From the NCBI GenBank assembly GCA_910589415.1, contig OU342630.1, forward strand, positions 40,890,012-40,954,011: a stretch of DNA of 64,000 nucleotides, in the 5' to 3' direction. Each line of letters begins with the position of its first letter. The first letter of the stretch is position 1. The translations under genes were made by a program, and so were the position numbers. This stretch comes from Malachius bipustulatus. Its lineage: Eukaryota > Arthropoda > Insecta > Coleoptera > Melyridae. Below the pieces are notes generated by a model that saw only the letters and a program-made list of their open reading frames with translations, did no database searches and had not been told where the DNA came from. Positions 24,187 through 36,479 of the stretch are shown in pieces.

Positions 24187-24535
24187 AAACGGCTCAAGAT
24201 ATCGGAAAACGGCTTACATGTTCCCATTTTAACTTTTTGCGTATTATCCTATGATGTAGAGGAAATTATTATGAAAAACCTGATAATTTTCATCACCCTG
24301 TATGAAAATTTCAAGTACCTACACTGTAAGTGACACTGAAAAGTTTGAAAATGGAAAATTGCGATTTTCACCTGTTTATAACTCATAAAATACTCAATAT
24401 AAACTGCTATTGTGAAAAACATTCTTATTGGATTTTCTCAGAAAATTCTAAAATGTAATAATAAAAAGAGTGTCCTATTAAAAAAAAAAAAAACTTCCAT
24501 ATAGCCACACTTATTTAGGCCACCCTGTACGCTCT
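24187..24535. repeat. Copy of recurring foldback core (family shared with 32.6, 46.2 and 53.5-54 kb)
   Basis: Contains GCGATTTTCACCTGTTTATA and ACTCATAAAATACTCAAT, followed by a GTGAAAAACATTCTTATTGG block and AAAATTCTAAAATGTAATAA. CACCCTGTA words occur at 24293 and 24523. The same order of blocks is found around 53780-54060. Confidence 0.6.
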
Positions 24536-25114
24536 AAAATATTTTCCTAAAATAGACTCTTACAAATAGTATAGAATGAAATTCCTAATCTCATTTGTTT
24601 AGGAGCTATAGACCGACGCGCGCTTGACTGACAATATGTCTTATACCTGTGGGTATAAGACGAAACTAAAAATGCACCAATTTTTGTTTTGGGCAGAACA
24701 ATTATCCATCCATAGAATCACATGTTCCACATCACGAATTTGCAAAAAAATATTTGTAAAAGGTACTTATAATTTCTCTCTTAATAATAAAAGACCGGGC
24801 AATCGCATACAAATTGTTAAAAGTAAAAGGCGTATCTGCGTGTAAAATCTGCAATTACGCCCTTTGGTTTTAACATGGTGTGTAGATACGCCCTTTTCAA
24901 TTAACAAAATCAGTTACGCCTTTTTTATCTAACAAAGTGGACTAATTTGTAGATACGCCCTTCTTTCAAGCTGGTCTACCGCCTATATAAAGCTAAAATA
25001 CGCCTTTTGTTCTTAACATATAGATAGTACTAGTGGAGACGAATACAAAAATGCATCTAACTCAATTTTGGATGAATTTGTAGATACGCCCTTTTGAATT
25101 AACACGGCAGAATT

Positions 25115-26030
25115 GTACTATTACAAACTACGTCTGGTCAACCACTCTAGCTGAACTCTAGATACATCGGTGTAAAATGAAATCACTTGCTTTGCAGCCA
25201 ACGGTGACTATTTCACTCAACACCAACTCACCACACATTCATTAACTAGTCAGCGGTAGTCCGAATTCGAATTATCTACTCAAATATTTTCTGTCTAATT
25301 CTGCAACAATCAGAGGGGGGAATTGTAATAATGAAATAGTTATTTCAATAAGAATCAACTTGGATTACTGAGAAAAAAATAATATTCTTCTTATCTGATC
25401 GAGCAAAAAAAGTGCTCAAACCCTGAATGTTAATATAAAAGAACCTCAAGCCCAAGGTAGAGAATAAAAAAGATATACACAAGGAGTTATTTCGTAAAAC
25501 TAAGTACCAGTTTTATTCAAATCCTTGTAGTATACTGAAAATAGATACAATTTACAGCGTATTTCGTAATGTAGCGTGTAAGTAGGTAACTATCATCCAA
25601 AAGTTGAAGTACAGCAGACTTTTACTGACATCATCAGAAATTCCGAGCTGTTGAGTTGTGGTCTGGTATAACTTAACCTGTCACATATCTCCGTGATGAG
25701 TCGAAGGTGAATCAATAATACTGGTTCGACGTTTTAACTGGGTAGAAGACGCGACGCGCATCGGCATCTATACATGATATGCATCGACATTGCATTATGC
25801 ACTACTTTTTGAGATATCCGTCGGCGTGATTGCACCTGCCAAGAATTCTCACCATTCCTTGTCGAGGAGTTCAACTTCATTAGGTATATGTTAACCGTTC
25901 TTGTCACATTCTTGAATGATTTTGATGGTTACGATTTGCTGTTATCAACTATAGTGATTGAACAATTCTACGTTTTACAGGTTCCCGTACAGGTTCAATT
26001 ATTTGTCTGTCTGATTTCTCTATATATAGA
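25115..26030. other. No gene seen
   Basis: No motif-bearing frame and no clear repeat. The 61-codon minus frame 25949-26134 overlaps the end of the next element. Confidence 0.45.
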
Positions 26031-26031
26031 A

Positions 26032-26395
26032 GGGGTAAGTGTAACAGCCATTTTATAGGGTTAGGAGTTTTCCGTAACCGTTTTTTAACACAAAATATGG
26101 ATTCCTGGTGAAAAAACACCCCTGATGGCAACATTGGGTTTAAAATTTATTATGTCACAATAATTACAAAAAATCAATAAGAACAAGTCACACACTCCAT
26201 ATTTAAGTAAATCTGCATGCCGTTAGTAAAACTCTTGTAAAAAAAATATCCAGTTAATTGAAGAAAAAAAAACCGTTTATATATAAGATATATACTCTAA
26301 ACCTTTTAAATAAAATACAAAACCTCCATTTTTAACCTTACTTTAAAAAAAAAAATGGCCGACTGTTACACTTCCCCCGGTATTACACTTACCCC
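26032..26395. mobile_element. Small TIR element, GGGGTAAGTGTAA ends
   Basis: GGGGTAAGTGTAACAGCC opens the element and TTACACTTACCCC closes it, inverted. A second inverted copy, GACTGTTACACTTCCCCC, lies 20 bp inside the right end. About 364 bp, AT-rich interior, no coding capacity. Confidence 0.5.
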
Positions 26396-26424
26396 ACTTC
26401 ACCTACCTATAAACTTTCGAAAAT

Positions 26425-27105
26425 GACACTTTCGGGGGTGGAAACGGTTTTTTCAATTTTATCACAAAACGATCAATCAGGGGTGAAAAATGTACTAGAC
26501 AAAAGTTGTAGCTTTTGAGCTTCTCATACAAAAATATTTTTATTTAAACGTATACAAAAAAAATTTGGTTTGGCACGCTTAGTACATAGAGAGCGCCAAA
26601 AGTCGACCGGAGCGAATACTTTCGAAAATTTTCTAATTTTACACTTCTTAACTAATTAACTCAATAAGTCATACAGTTTTCAGCGAATACACGATTTTGG
26701 GGTTTTTGTGGTCTTCTATATTGAGAAGAATCTGAAAGTCTTCTAATTATGTGTTTGGTGAAAATATGATGAATTTACAAAAGACGTCCGCCATATTGAG
26801 CCCCACATTTGTTTTTTTTTTGAAAATCGGATATCGGATTCTTAATCTGCGGCCTCGAAAATACCTAATTCTTATATTCAGTGAAAACGCTATATGACTT
26901 GAATTGATTAGTTATGTGCATATATAGATTAAAAAATTTTACAAAAAATTTGCACTGGTTGAGTTTTGGCGCTCTCTTTATCCGTACCAAGCGTGCAAAA
27001 AAATTGAAGATACGTTTGTTGTAGGGAAACTCAAAAGCTACTTCTTACAAAAGCAATGGCAACAATTTTTGCCATAAACTACCTTCGCCCCCCCCCCCCC
27101 CCCCC
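26425..27105. mobile_element. Foldback element
   Basis: Long imperfect inverted arms. Left 26500-26620 contains GTAGCTTTTGAG, GGCACGCTTAGTAC and GAGAGCGCCAAAA; right 26955-27060 contains the complements in reverse order. The left outer end includes GGGGGTGG and the right ends in an 18-C run. No coding capacity. Confidence 0.65.
27088..27105 (+). repeat. Poly-C tract (18 C)
   Basis: An uninterrupted run of 18 C at the right edge of the foldback element. With the 15-G run at 4350 it is one of two long G/C homopolymers in an AT-rich window. Confidence 0.9.
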
Positions 27106-28317
27106 GAGTAAGCGTAACATTTTTAAACAAAAATTGCTGGTTATATCCTCCTTGTCCATTTTTGGCCTATTACTTTTGTACATGCAACCGATATTATTTA
27201 TCTAGCTACATTATTTCATCCTTTGAATTCAAGGTGGCGGCCACACCTTACACAATCCGAGGGAGGAAACTTGGCTGGAGTGTTCTAGTGGCGCCCCCTA
27301 CCTGTCATTAAAACTTCGTTAAACTTCTAATTAACGCAATTTAAAAATACTATTTGACTGGACTAATAAACCTATAAACATATATTTCTTAAATGGTGAC
27401 GTATAGTTTAAATGTAGAAAAATTAGATTCTCCGACACGAAGAGGTTTTGTTTTTCTCAAAAATGCTCAAGATCTCATTATTAGATAGATAATATGAATG
27501 AATTGTGCTGTAAAACTGTAAAACTATTGAGGTGTAATTTTTTATCCAAAACTAAAACATTTTTTATGCGAATTAGTTTTTATAATTTTATTTCTGGCAT
27601 GTGACGTGTCAAATGACTGAGGAGTTTAATCAAATTTATATAAAAATGAAATAAAAAAATATATGGAATAAAAAATGTTAAAGTCAACTTTCGATACTTC
27701 CGGAGGTACCGCTATCTTAAAACTAATTACACAAAATCGCATTACAATATCCCGGTCAAAACCGAAATTTCAAATCGGTGTCTTCTATCCTGAAAAATAA
27801 ATTATAACATTTCTAGCCCATTCAAATCAATCACCCTGTACAATAGCCGTTGTTCAATTCCGTTACGTTTCCCCATGGACGTTTTCCAACCAATTAACGG
27901 AGTTCAATAGGATTTAACAATTAAAGGAAAGTGAAAAAGTTGTCCGTATAATTGTCAAAGTCGTGTTAAGTATATTAACTAACCGGATAGCGAGGCACGT
28001 CACCGACCTTCGATCCGATTGGCTTTGTTGAAATATCGACACTAGTGGGCGTCCTGAATATTCTCCGTCTCCGTACGGACCTGAGTTCTCAAGTTTCTTA
28101 CCAACTTTCCGGTTCGGGTCAACTTGGTTCATCCTTGTTCAAGCTCTTTTCTTAGATCGCAGATTTTATAGCCGCAACGATTTTATTAGAAATGACTTTT
28201 CGAAACCTTGAATAGCAGAGTTCTTTATTTAATTTGGCATATTTTCCTATTGAAACATTTTTGCCGTTTTTACAATTACAACTAAGTACCTATTGCCACG
28301 AAAATTTATTGATTATA
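27106..28317. other. No gene seen
   Basis: A CACCCTGTA word at 27831 hints at a decayed TE end. The section 27840-28140 is less AT-rich than its surroundings and could be regulatory or untranslated DNA, but no frame is convincing. Confidence 0.4.
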
Positions 28318-28631
28318 CAGTCTTTTTCTTTTGGTTTTCCTCTTTTGTCAATTGCTTATCTTAGTATGTCAAATGATTTTCTTATTTTTCTATTTATCAA
28401 TGATTATAGTCATTGATTTCGCAATCAATTTCCTTTAATGTCAAATCAGTTTCACTTTTTGTCAATTGCTTTTCCTATTTACGTGCAGTGACAGTATCAT
28501 AAATATTGGAAAAGCATTGGTATAAAAGGAATCTTATTTGACAAAAGAGGAATTTCAATTGAAAAATTACACTGACGCTTGATAAATGGAAAAAGCATTT
28601 GACAAAAGACGAAAACCAAAAGAAAAAGACT
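28318..28631. mobile_element. MITE copy 2 (same family as 6597-6938)
   Basis: Begins CAGTCTTTTTCTTTTGGTTT after TATA and ends GAAAAAGACT. Aligns along its whole length with the copy at 6597-6938, about 28 bp shorter, with scattered substitutions. The shared interior includes ATTATAGTCATTGATTT. Confidence 0.8.
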
Positions 28632-28644
28632 TTCATATGAGTGC

Positions 28645-28790
28645 AAAAAGTTTAGTAATACCCTATTATTTTGATGAAAATTACAGAACCATTCAGTGAC
28701 GTACGGATATAAAGTTCTGGGGTAAAAAGTGAAGACATGACCTCCAAAACAGAATACCGTGTATGTGAATACTTGTAACTAGGCTGTATA
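28645..28790 (+). repeat. Interspersed repeat, copy 1 (also 60345-60490)
   Basis: AAGTTTAGTAATAC, then a dispersed ACAGAA..CA.TCAGTGAC block, AAAGTTCTGG and GTAACTAGGC-like words appear in the same order at 60345-60490. No coding capacity. Confidence 0.6.
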
Positions 28791-28924
28791 CTGGTCACTA
28801 CAAGCTGAACTATCATCTGCACAGGATGGGTTTAGCGATCAGCGTTGAATGCGGTCTATGCTTGGAGGATGACATGTGTACATTAGCAATAGCCAAAATG
28901 GTCAGCTTCAGGGTTTTATATACT

Positions 28925-29500
28925 ACCTTTGTTTTTCTTATGGCCGCTATCATGTCATTCGGTATTAAAACAATCAGGGAGACCAAAAATTAATCACATT
29001 AACAGCCAATGTTATAAAGGCTCATTAGGCTAACGGGCAGATTTCTGTGCTCGTTTTTGAAGCTAATATTGACGTCAAATGACTTTTATTAACATTTTGT
29101 AATTACTTTCATGTCAAGAATAGATTAATGTAAAAAATTTCTACTTAGACTCGATACCTTCTTCAGAAATGGCCACAGAAATCTGCCCGTTAACTTAAAT
29201 AGCCTTTATAATACTCGCTGTAAAAAAATTATTCAAATTTTATTCCCCTTTTTTAGAAAAAAAACTTAACCTTTCTTAAACCGAATGTCATCAAAAACCA
29301 TAAGGCAAGTAATGTCACGTGGCGACGTCATATCTACGATTTTCGGTGATATAATTTCCTAATTTTTTTTTGGAAAAAAGATAAAAAACATGTCGCATTT
29401 TTTTTTCCAATGTGATAGATATACATTATGTTTCCTTGATTTTTTTTAAACCGAATGACACGAAAACTAATATAGCGGCCGTAAGAAAAACAAAAGTCGG
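28925..29500. mobile_element. Foldback element with two arm segments
   Basis: Outer arms: TTGTTTTTCTTATGGCCGCT at 28930 and the complement ending near 29492. Inner arms: ACGGGCAGATTTCTGTG near 29033 and its complement near 29177. Between them are AACCGAATGTCAT-like words in both orientations. Noncoding. Confidence 0.6.
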
Positions 29501-32430
29501 CTATGAAAGTCTTGGGATTTTATTTTAATCAAAATTTTTGAAATGTTAAATGGATAGCTGTTGATGACTTTTGTAAGCCTAAAAATAATTATTTATTTAT
29601 TTTCGCTAATAAAAAATTTCTAGTTTTTAGTTTTTAGTATATTTCAGCTAAGCCGAAAGTTTGAATAATTTTTTTTTTAGATTCTTAATAAGCATAAAAT
29701 TTTGCAATTTTTCTCTAATTTAACCGACCCTGTATCTTTTACCGTTTCCAAGATTCCAATGGCGAGCATCGAATTGTGACATGTATCGTCATAAATTTAT
29801 ATTGTGTTCTCCTGGCTGCCCCGACTGCTAAAATCCTGTTGCACTATGACAGAATATTGTGTTCAGCTCATTTACGGGGTAGCTGCTCTTTTGCACCCAG
29901 TGTGCACTTTGATAACCCGTATTTCAGGCTGGGTTACTGTTCCAGGGCAAGTTGACAAAACCTTATTACGCCACTGTGGTGATTGTAATCTAAGCTCTAG
30001 CGGAAGAATTGAAAATATTTTAAGGTGGACATCAACATTTATGGGGTGTGATGAAAAATGCCGGAGCTTACTGTGATACGATACAAATCATTGCCTTTGC
30101 TTATGTTATATAGCAAGCAAAAAAAGATATCTCTTTGCTTTCATTTTTATTGCGTGATTCTCACACCCTCAATCGCACAATATACCATATTTTCTAACAG
30201 ACAGTCAGGTACCGAAGAACTTATTAAAATAACTGCAACATCTACAAACTCGAAATAAGCTACTAAATCGCGACTCGTTATTACTACTGCCGAGTGGCAT
30301 GTAGATATCATGTAGGTATGCGCGCTGACATACTTTGTTTATTTGTAACCTGAGAAAAATAATTGAGTTGATATGATCAACTTAAATAGACGGAAAAAAC
30401 CTACTTTAGAATTCTTACGAGAAGTGCGGGCAGATTGCGTTCTATCAAAAAGAATATAAATTATTTTTGATAGAATTTAGTTATAGGTACCTTAAAGTAG
30501 TCTTCGTCAATATACGTAGAGAATAACAAAACAGTTGCTGACGTTAGAGTGTTTGTTTAAGTTTTGAACTGACTTTTTAAACTTGTGATTAAAGTGAAAG
30601 TTGTCTATGAATAAAAACTAAAAACCAGGAAATTATAATAGGTATTTGCTACCACTTATTAGACAAGTTACCAACATTCAACGGCTGTGTCATAATCATG
30701 GTGTGTCAAACTCATAACTAATAAGACTGTGAGAACGTCTTCCTTTGTGCAAACTTGAAAGGGCTCAAATTCTTAACCCATTCTTGTACTTATTCCTCGT
30801 ATTGTTCCACAACATTGAGGTCTCTATGAATATTCCGATTCAATTTGCTAGTTCTGTTGCTCGAGACGTTTAATGTGCCAGGCAAAGTATAAAGTATTTA
30901 CCAAATCCACTTTAAATTGTAAGCTGCGAAGCCCTATTTCAGAACGGGATGAGAGCGCTGCTCTAAACTGTGAAACGCTTGCAGAGAGTAGAATTCGTCT
31001 CTGTGGGGAGCTCACGAACGACGTAAGCTTCTTTGGATTCTTACATGGATAACAGAGACGAAGCACTGTTTGGGTAATATGCAAAACTTATGGGTGCAGA
31101 TCCGTACTTACCACAATACTTACTATTAGAGAATTATTTTTTCTCCGCAAATTACGAAATATTAATTGACTTGAATTTATGGTCATATTATTACGTCAGT
31201 ACATGTAAATCTTTTACTATATTACAAAGCATAAACATAACACAGCGTCCGTACAAGCCCAAAGTACTATTAGAAAACTGTGTTTTTTATGAAGCTTATT
31301 ATGAACGAAAACTTGCATAGAAGTGTTTTATTTGTAATCAAGTCAAGAGAAGATTACAACGGTTAGTGAGAAAAGTTTGAAGACGTTTAACGGGTCAAGT
31401 AAGATGGCGTTGCAGGATGGTGATTATGTTCAGCGGGTAAAAAAATCTGCAGCTGATGTTCATATGAGCGAGGCCGTAAAAACTATAGCAATGAAGCAAT
31501 GATACCCGCTCATTAAAAAAAAAAGAAACAGGATAGGGAGCAAGTAAAAAGTCTTTCTAATGAAATACCTTTCAGTTTCAAAGTTCTTTGCTTTATATGT
31601 GACCTCGTCATATTACCTGAGTTTATTTGTTTCGCCGAAGGAAAAAGAAGGTCGTGATGAGTATGGACAAGCAATGACTTCGACTTGTCCATAAATTTAT
31701 TTTAAGATGTTGCTATCTATAAAACCGGTTGAATTTTACATTGAAATTTACTAATTCGGTTCTGTATTTGATGCATAGCTGGATGGTTATAATATTCTCC
31801 AACCAGATTCACTCAACAAGATAAAGTTTAGTTACAGTGATTACCCTCCAATGAAACTTTGAGGATTATTATTTGCCACTATAATGACTTGGCAAACTTA
31901 AGTGTTTATGCAACATCCTGCTTTAGCGCACATACAATTGATTTAGAATAATTCTGTAGACATTTCAATGACTTACTTCGTGTAACTTTGTAACTTGTCT
32001 TTCGCTTCCATCGCTTAATGGGGAATTTGAAGGAACTTTATTTTTTGTTAATATTCTGAAATTACTTCTCATTTGAACAAATTTTCTTAAGCGATGTGGG
32101 TACGTGGCGTTCTTACATGTACCAACTTGGGGTTCCATAGCCTGTACTGACTATTATGTATAGGTACTCTATATATAGGCATAAACTCTATAACAAACTT
32201 TAGATGATAGGTCACTTGATTTTAAGCATATTATTTTCAATAAAAATGGTGTCCGATTCGCTTTAGTTTAGATGTTACAAGCTTTTAAAACAATATGTAT
32301 AGGGCACGTCAATGGTCAGGAATAAATCCCATAAAACGCAAAGTAAGGTACCTACTTACTTTTTTTTTAAATAAAAAACATGTTAATTTTTTTAATTTTA
32401 TTTGTATTCTCTTGGCGTAACATTTTTTCA
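29501..32430. other. No recognisable gene
   Basis: Open frames at 29804-30076 and 30058-30258 (plus), 30848-31084 (minus) and 31090-31320 (plus) have no motif I recognise. A hairpin with 12-bp arms (TTCTATCAAAAA) lies at 30440-30475. A short frame near 31404-31500 reads plausibly (MALQDGDYVQRVKKSAADVH) but is too short to call. Confidence 0.4.
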
Positions 32431-32900
32431 TACAGGGTGTTCCTTGGTTCAGTAATGACGGAGTTGTGTTTTTTTTTTAATAGGATATAATGTATATTAG
32501 TGTATTTGTAGAGTAATTTTACATTTTCTGATAAAATCCATGCAGTAAAATTGTTTTTTTATAGTTGCAGTTTAAATTGAGTAGGTTATGAGTGATAAAT
32601 AAGTGAAAATCGCAATTTTTCATTTCAGAAGCACTCGATGTAGATCGGAAACGGCTTAAAATATAGAAAAACGGCTTATATGGCATCCTAGTTTGCGGTT
32701 TAAATTTTAAGACGCAGGTTGTTGAAAATTATCACATTTATAATCACCCTGTATTAAAATTTTAAGCACACTGTAAATTAACAAATGAAAAGTAAAGACA
32801 GGGACACGCAAGTCGTTTTGCCATATTTTGAGGAGTTTCCAATGTACACAGCTTTCAAAAAGAAAAATTGGAATTTTCACTTGTTTATAACTCATAAAAA
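32431..32900. mobile_element. Decayed TACAGGGTG element with the recurring core
   Basis: TACAGGGTG at 32431 and CACCCTGTA at 32745 could be termini. The core text occurs inverted near 32580-32625 (AGTGAAAATCGCAA) and direct near 32870-32895 (TTTTCACTTGTTTATAACTC), so at least two overlapping relics are present. The ORF 32707-32910 is a by-product of this repeat. Confidence 0.45.
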
Positions 32901-34600
32901 AGCGGCACATGATTACTGAAAATAATATGCGTGTAATAAATAATAATTAAGTGACATATTATCTGTCACAGTTTGTCATAAAGCTTTTAGATACAACCTG
33001 TGTATTTATATTTTTTTTATTTTATTATTTGGAATAATAGAAGATTTATTTTACAAACTTTTTTTTGTAATACAACATTCATTACGTACTTTTACTACTT
33101 TTCTTGGTCAGTGTAGGAAAAATATACAAGCCACTCGAAAGCTACTCCAGACGAAACATTCAAAAGTTGATATCACGCCCAAGTCCTTCTTAAATAATTA
33201 TTAATTATTAAATATCCAGTTCTTGATATTTATAAAGCATTGGTTAGCTTTATTATTTCAATTCAAGTAACTCTTTAATGCTCTATATTATATATTTAAA
33301 ACTACTTTTTCTATGAACTAGCCTCCTGATTCTGTCTGATAAAATGTTATAGAAATGTTCTGTGGCTAATGAACAAATGTTTGAGGTCAACTCAACCTTT
33401 CACACACACAGGCCATTTTAATAATTTTTTTTTTGAATTACGTAAGAATAGTATTTTTGTTCATAAAACATGATATTTACAGTATTTTCTCAAAATGTTC
33501 ACCTAGCATCTTCTGACACAAATAAAGCCTATGTGTTATTTCTTTAAGTACATTTCTAAAAATATTTCAGGTGGAATATTAAGCTGTCATGCTAAAATTT
33601 ATCTTTCAAGTATAGGTCTTCTAGGTAATTTGGCTTTGTAATATACACTTTTGATATTAAATAACCCTGCGAAAAAAAATCAAGTGAGGTCAAAATGGGT
33701 AAGCGCGCTGGGTAGTCGATTGAGCCTCTGCGAGGTATTCGCCTCTTTGGAAAAACAAGTTGGGAGTAATCCCGAACTTGGCAAGGATAGTAGGGTGGAA
33801 GGCAATATTGCTGGAACCATACTTTTCCAATTCCTCTCGAAATTCATTTGTATTATTTTACAAAACTTGGTGAATGACTGACATAATCTCATTTTGCAAC
33901 ATTTGCAAGTGCATTTGCTTTTCTTTTACTTTTTTCTAAGTTATAAATTTTTACTGCTAAACCGGGTTCACGGGAACCCATAAGTTTTCAACTTTGTAAA
34001 ACGTCAACTTTTTCCACTTTGGAAGAGGATTTTTAACAACTTTGAACTTTTATTTCGTCTTTTGCTTTGTATGTATCAAAGATTTTACACAAATGTGGGT
34101 TTTCATTCCTCGTGTGGTGTTTTATATAAAACTGCTCGACAGACCCATTAATATCTATTAATTCATTTTATACACATTCGACCTTACTTGTAACTGTATT
34201 CAAATTTCGTTGAGTGGTCAATTGAGACGACTACTCATTACGCGGTATTGTCAAGTCAGTTATCTTGCTTGCTGTCTTGCGAGGATATATTAGATTGTTA
34301 TATCACACCAATATATCTAACATTGTTTCAATCCACTTCTTACCTATCACTTCAAAAAAGTACTTTCATCGCTGAAGGACACAACGTTAAAAAGTCAAGG
34401 AAAGCCCATGTGATTTCTGTAATTCTTTCAATGAATTCAATTCTGCGATCCTTGTCATCGTCATTTTGATAAAAGAAAGAAATGGTATGGAGTAGGTAAA
34501 TGAGTATGTTCATCCAAAATGATTTTATAACTATCTTGTCGACCGGTTTCGGATATTAACTCATCCTCAGGACGATTGTCAGTTTTACAAGAATCACAGT
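32901..34600. other. No gene seen
   Basis: AT-rich. The paired open frames at 33651-33892 on opposite strands have no motif. ACCGGTTTCGGATATTAACTC with CATCCTCAGGAC at 34542-34575 resembles a word often seen in insect TEs, but no element can be delimited. Confidence 0.4.
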
Positions 34601-34603
34601 CTA

Positions 34604-35378
34604 TACAGGGTGTTTTCTAATTAAATGTCAATATGCGGTGATTTTCGGGTTCATTTTAAGAAGAAACTTTTATAAGAACGTAGGTCTTAAAAGTCTAAAC
34701 TTTTGAGATAGGGGTTAGTAAAATTTTATTAAAAGAAATCGTTTTTTCCTAATATCTGTAATACCGCTCTGGATATTTTAATGAAATTTCCTATACAGGT
34801 TTTACGCATCAAGTGGCATTTTTTCATGTACCACGTTTCATGTTTATGCCACTAGTGACAATGATACACGATCGTGCAGAATTTTACCTGCATATTTTAG
34901 CATACATTGATGGTACGCCACTGATTTCTGTTCAAATAGAAATCATTTTTGGAATCCCCATTCATTTCCAAGAAAATATGATCACTTGTTTTTTTCCAGG
35001 CCGATACACGGTATTCGACTAAAAAAATGAAATCTGTTCCTCTACATGGTCACAAGATTGTCGTTAAAATGATAATAAAAAAATATATATAAAAATATGC
35101 AGGTAAAATGCATGATCGTCACTAGTGGAAATAAAACGAAATGTGGTACATAAAAAAACGCCTCTTGATGAGTAATACCTGTATAAAATTTCATTAAAAT
35201 ATACAGAGCGGTATTACAGATATTATGAAAAAATTATTTATTTTTTAAAAACTTTACCATCCTGTATCTCAAAAGTTAAGACTTCTAGGACATACGTTCT
35301 TATGAAGTTTTCTTCTTAAAATGGACCCAAAAATCACCCCCTTAAATATTGACATTCAATTACAAAACACCCTTCATA
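34604..35378. mobile_element. TA-flanked foldback element, CAGGGTGTTTT ends
   Basis: Arms of nearly 300 bp. Left carries TACAGGGTGTTTTCTAATT, then ATTTTAAGAAGAAACTTTTAT, AATACCGCTCTG and a TACAGGT block; the right arm carries these inverted and in reverse order, ending AAACACCCTTCATA (one diverged end). TA flanks and CAGGG ends suggest Tc1/mariner-type mobilisation. The 69-codon ORF inside (34813-35022) has no motif. Confidence 0.75.
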
Positions 35379-36470
35379 TAGGTGAAAAAGCACGCAAACA
35401 TAGTTATTCCAAAATTTACCTAATAAATCTTCTAGCGAAATGACAAAATGTTCATAAATTTCACATAAAACGACACAAATGATCAATTTTGTAACCCTTT
35501 TGGAAATGGAAGGTTGACGTTAATGAATAATATACGTACTCATCACAAATAAAAAAGAATGCATGTGATGTATTTTATTATTATCCATTATAAATATTTT
35601 GGAATAAATTTTGTCATTTTATTCCTTCCCCCTTTCCCCACCGCCTTGTAACCCAAAAATGACAGACTTTTGTGGATTTGGGACACTGAAAAGGTCCTAA
35701 AAGCGCATGAAAAGTGTAGCGAGGTAAAGTTTGTTTCCACATCAACATAAAGATAATTTCCTTGCCGCCTGTACTATACCTATTCTATGTAGAAGTTTCA
35801 ATCTTAAAAATATAAAATAAAAGATGCCGTTAAAAGATCGATGTAGAGTAATTTCCTGCCTCTATTTAATTTTAAGGTATGGTATAAAGTAAGTAATTTG
35901 TTCCTTTGCACTTACCAGTGATTTCAAAAGGCCTCCTAGACTTGCTAGAAATGTTTACATCTTGAATGAATGCTTTGATAAACTTCTTTTGCTGATGTTA
36001 ATCTTCTTCCGAAATTGAAATTCTTTAGAAAATTTTAAGGACAGATTACCTCCATTTGAATTGATCACTCTCAAGCAAATCCATTCTACAGTAGATGTAA
36101 ATTCATTTAGAGAGAAGTTAACTGTCTAATGAAACTTTTTCGTTGGGAAAATAATTTATCCGAGAATATAGCTGGAAAATTGCATTTTACCGTACCTACC
36201 GATATTCATCTTAGGATTCTAATTTACATTGCATTACCGTCTAACATGATTCAAAATGTCTTTGAGTCTCACGTGACTATAAAGTCTCGGAGGAAGATTC
36301 TTATTATTATATCAGCAGGAGGGTTCTTACTATTATATTAGAATTATATCTAAAATATTATGAATATTTTAAAAGCTGCAAGTTTCAAAAGCCCCTTGAG
36401 CTGATGAAATGAATTTTAATAAAAAGGTGTGAAACTACCACACGATCCATTTTGAAAAACTTTAATTATA
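35379..36470. other. No gene seen
   Basis: AT-rich. The 70-codon plus frame at 36129-36341 has no recognisable motif. Confidence 0.45.
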
Positions 36471-36479
36471 ATAGCTCAT

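Larger units (their letters stand above)
23245..25114. mobile_element. Unclassified TIR element with repeated subterminal motif
   Basis: The ends form an inverted repeat: AATTCTGCC, CTGTTAATTCAAA, then GGGCGTATCTGCA at the left (23245-23280) and the complement at the right (about 25077-25114), with two or three mismatches over ~36 bp. Inside, a word like GATACGCCCTTTTCAATTAACA recurs at least eight times near both ends (for example 23443, 23489, 24868, 24901, 24932, 24953, 25008, 25081), in varying states of decay. Clusters of a short motif near the termini are typical of transposase-binding sites in DNA transposons such as hAT and others. The interior carries an unrecognised minus-strand ORF and a copy of the recurring foldback core. 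Superfamily unknown; no target duplication is obvious. Confidence 0.6.

Noticed and set aside
23443..25090. CRISPR-like array from the recurring GATACGCCC word
   Set aside because: Spacing is irregular, copies diverge, and both orientations occur. Subterminal repeats of a transposon explain it better, and the host is an animal.
34813..35022. 69-codon ORF
   Set aside because: Lies inside a foldback element and has no motif; a by-product of repeat sequence.
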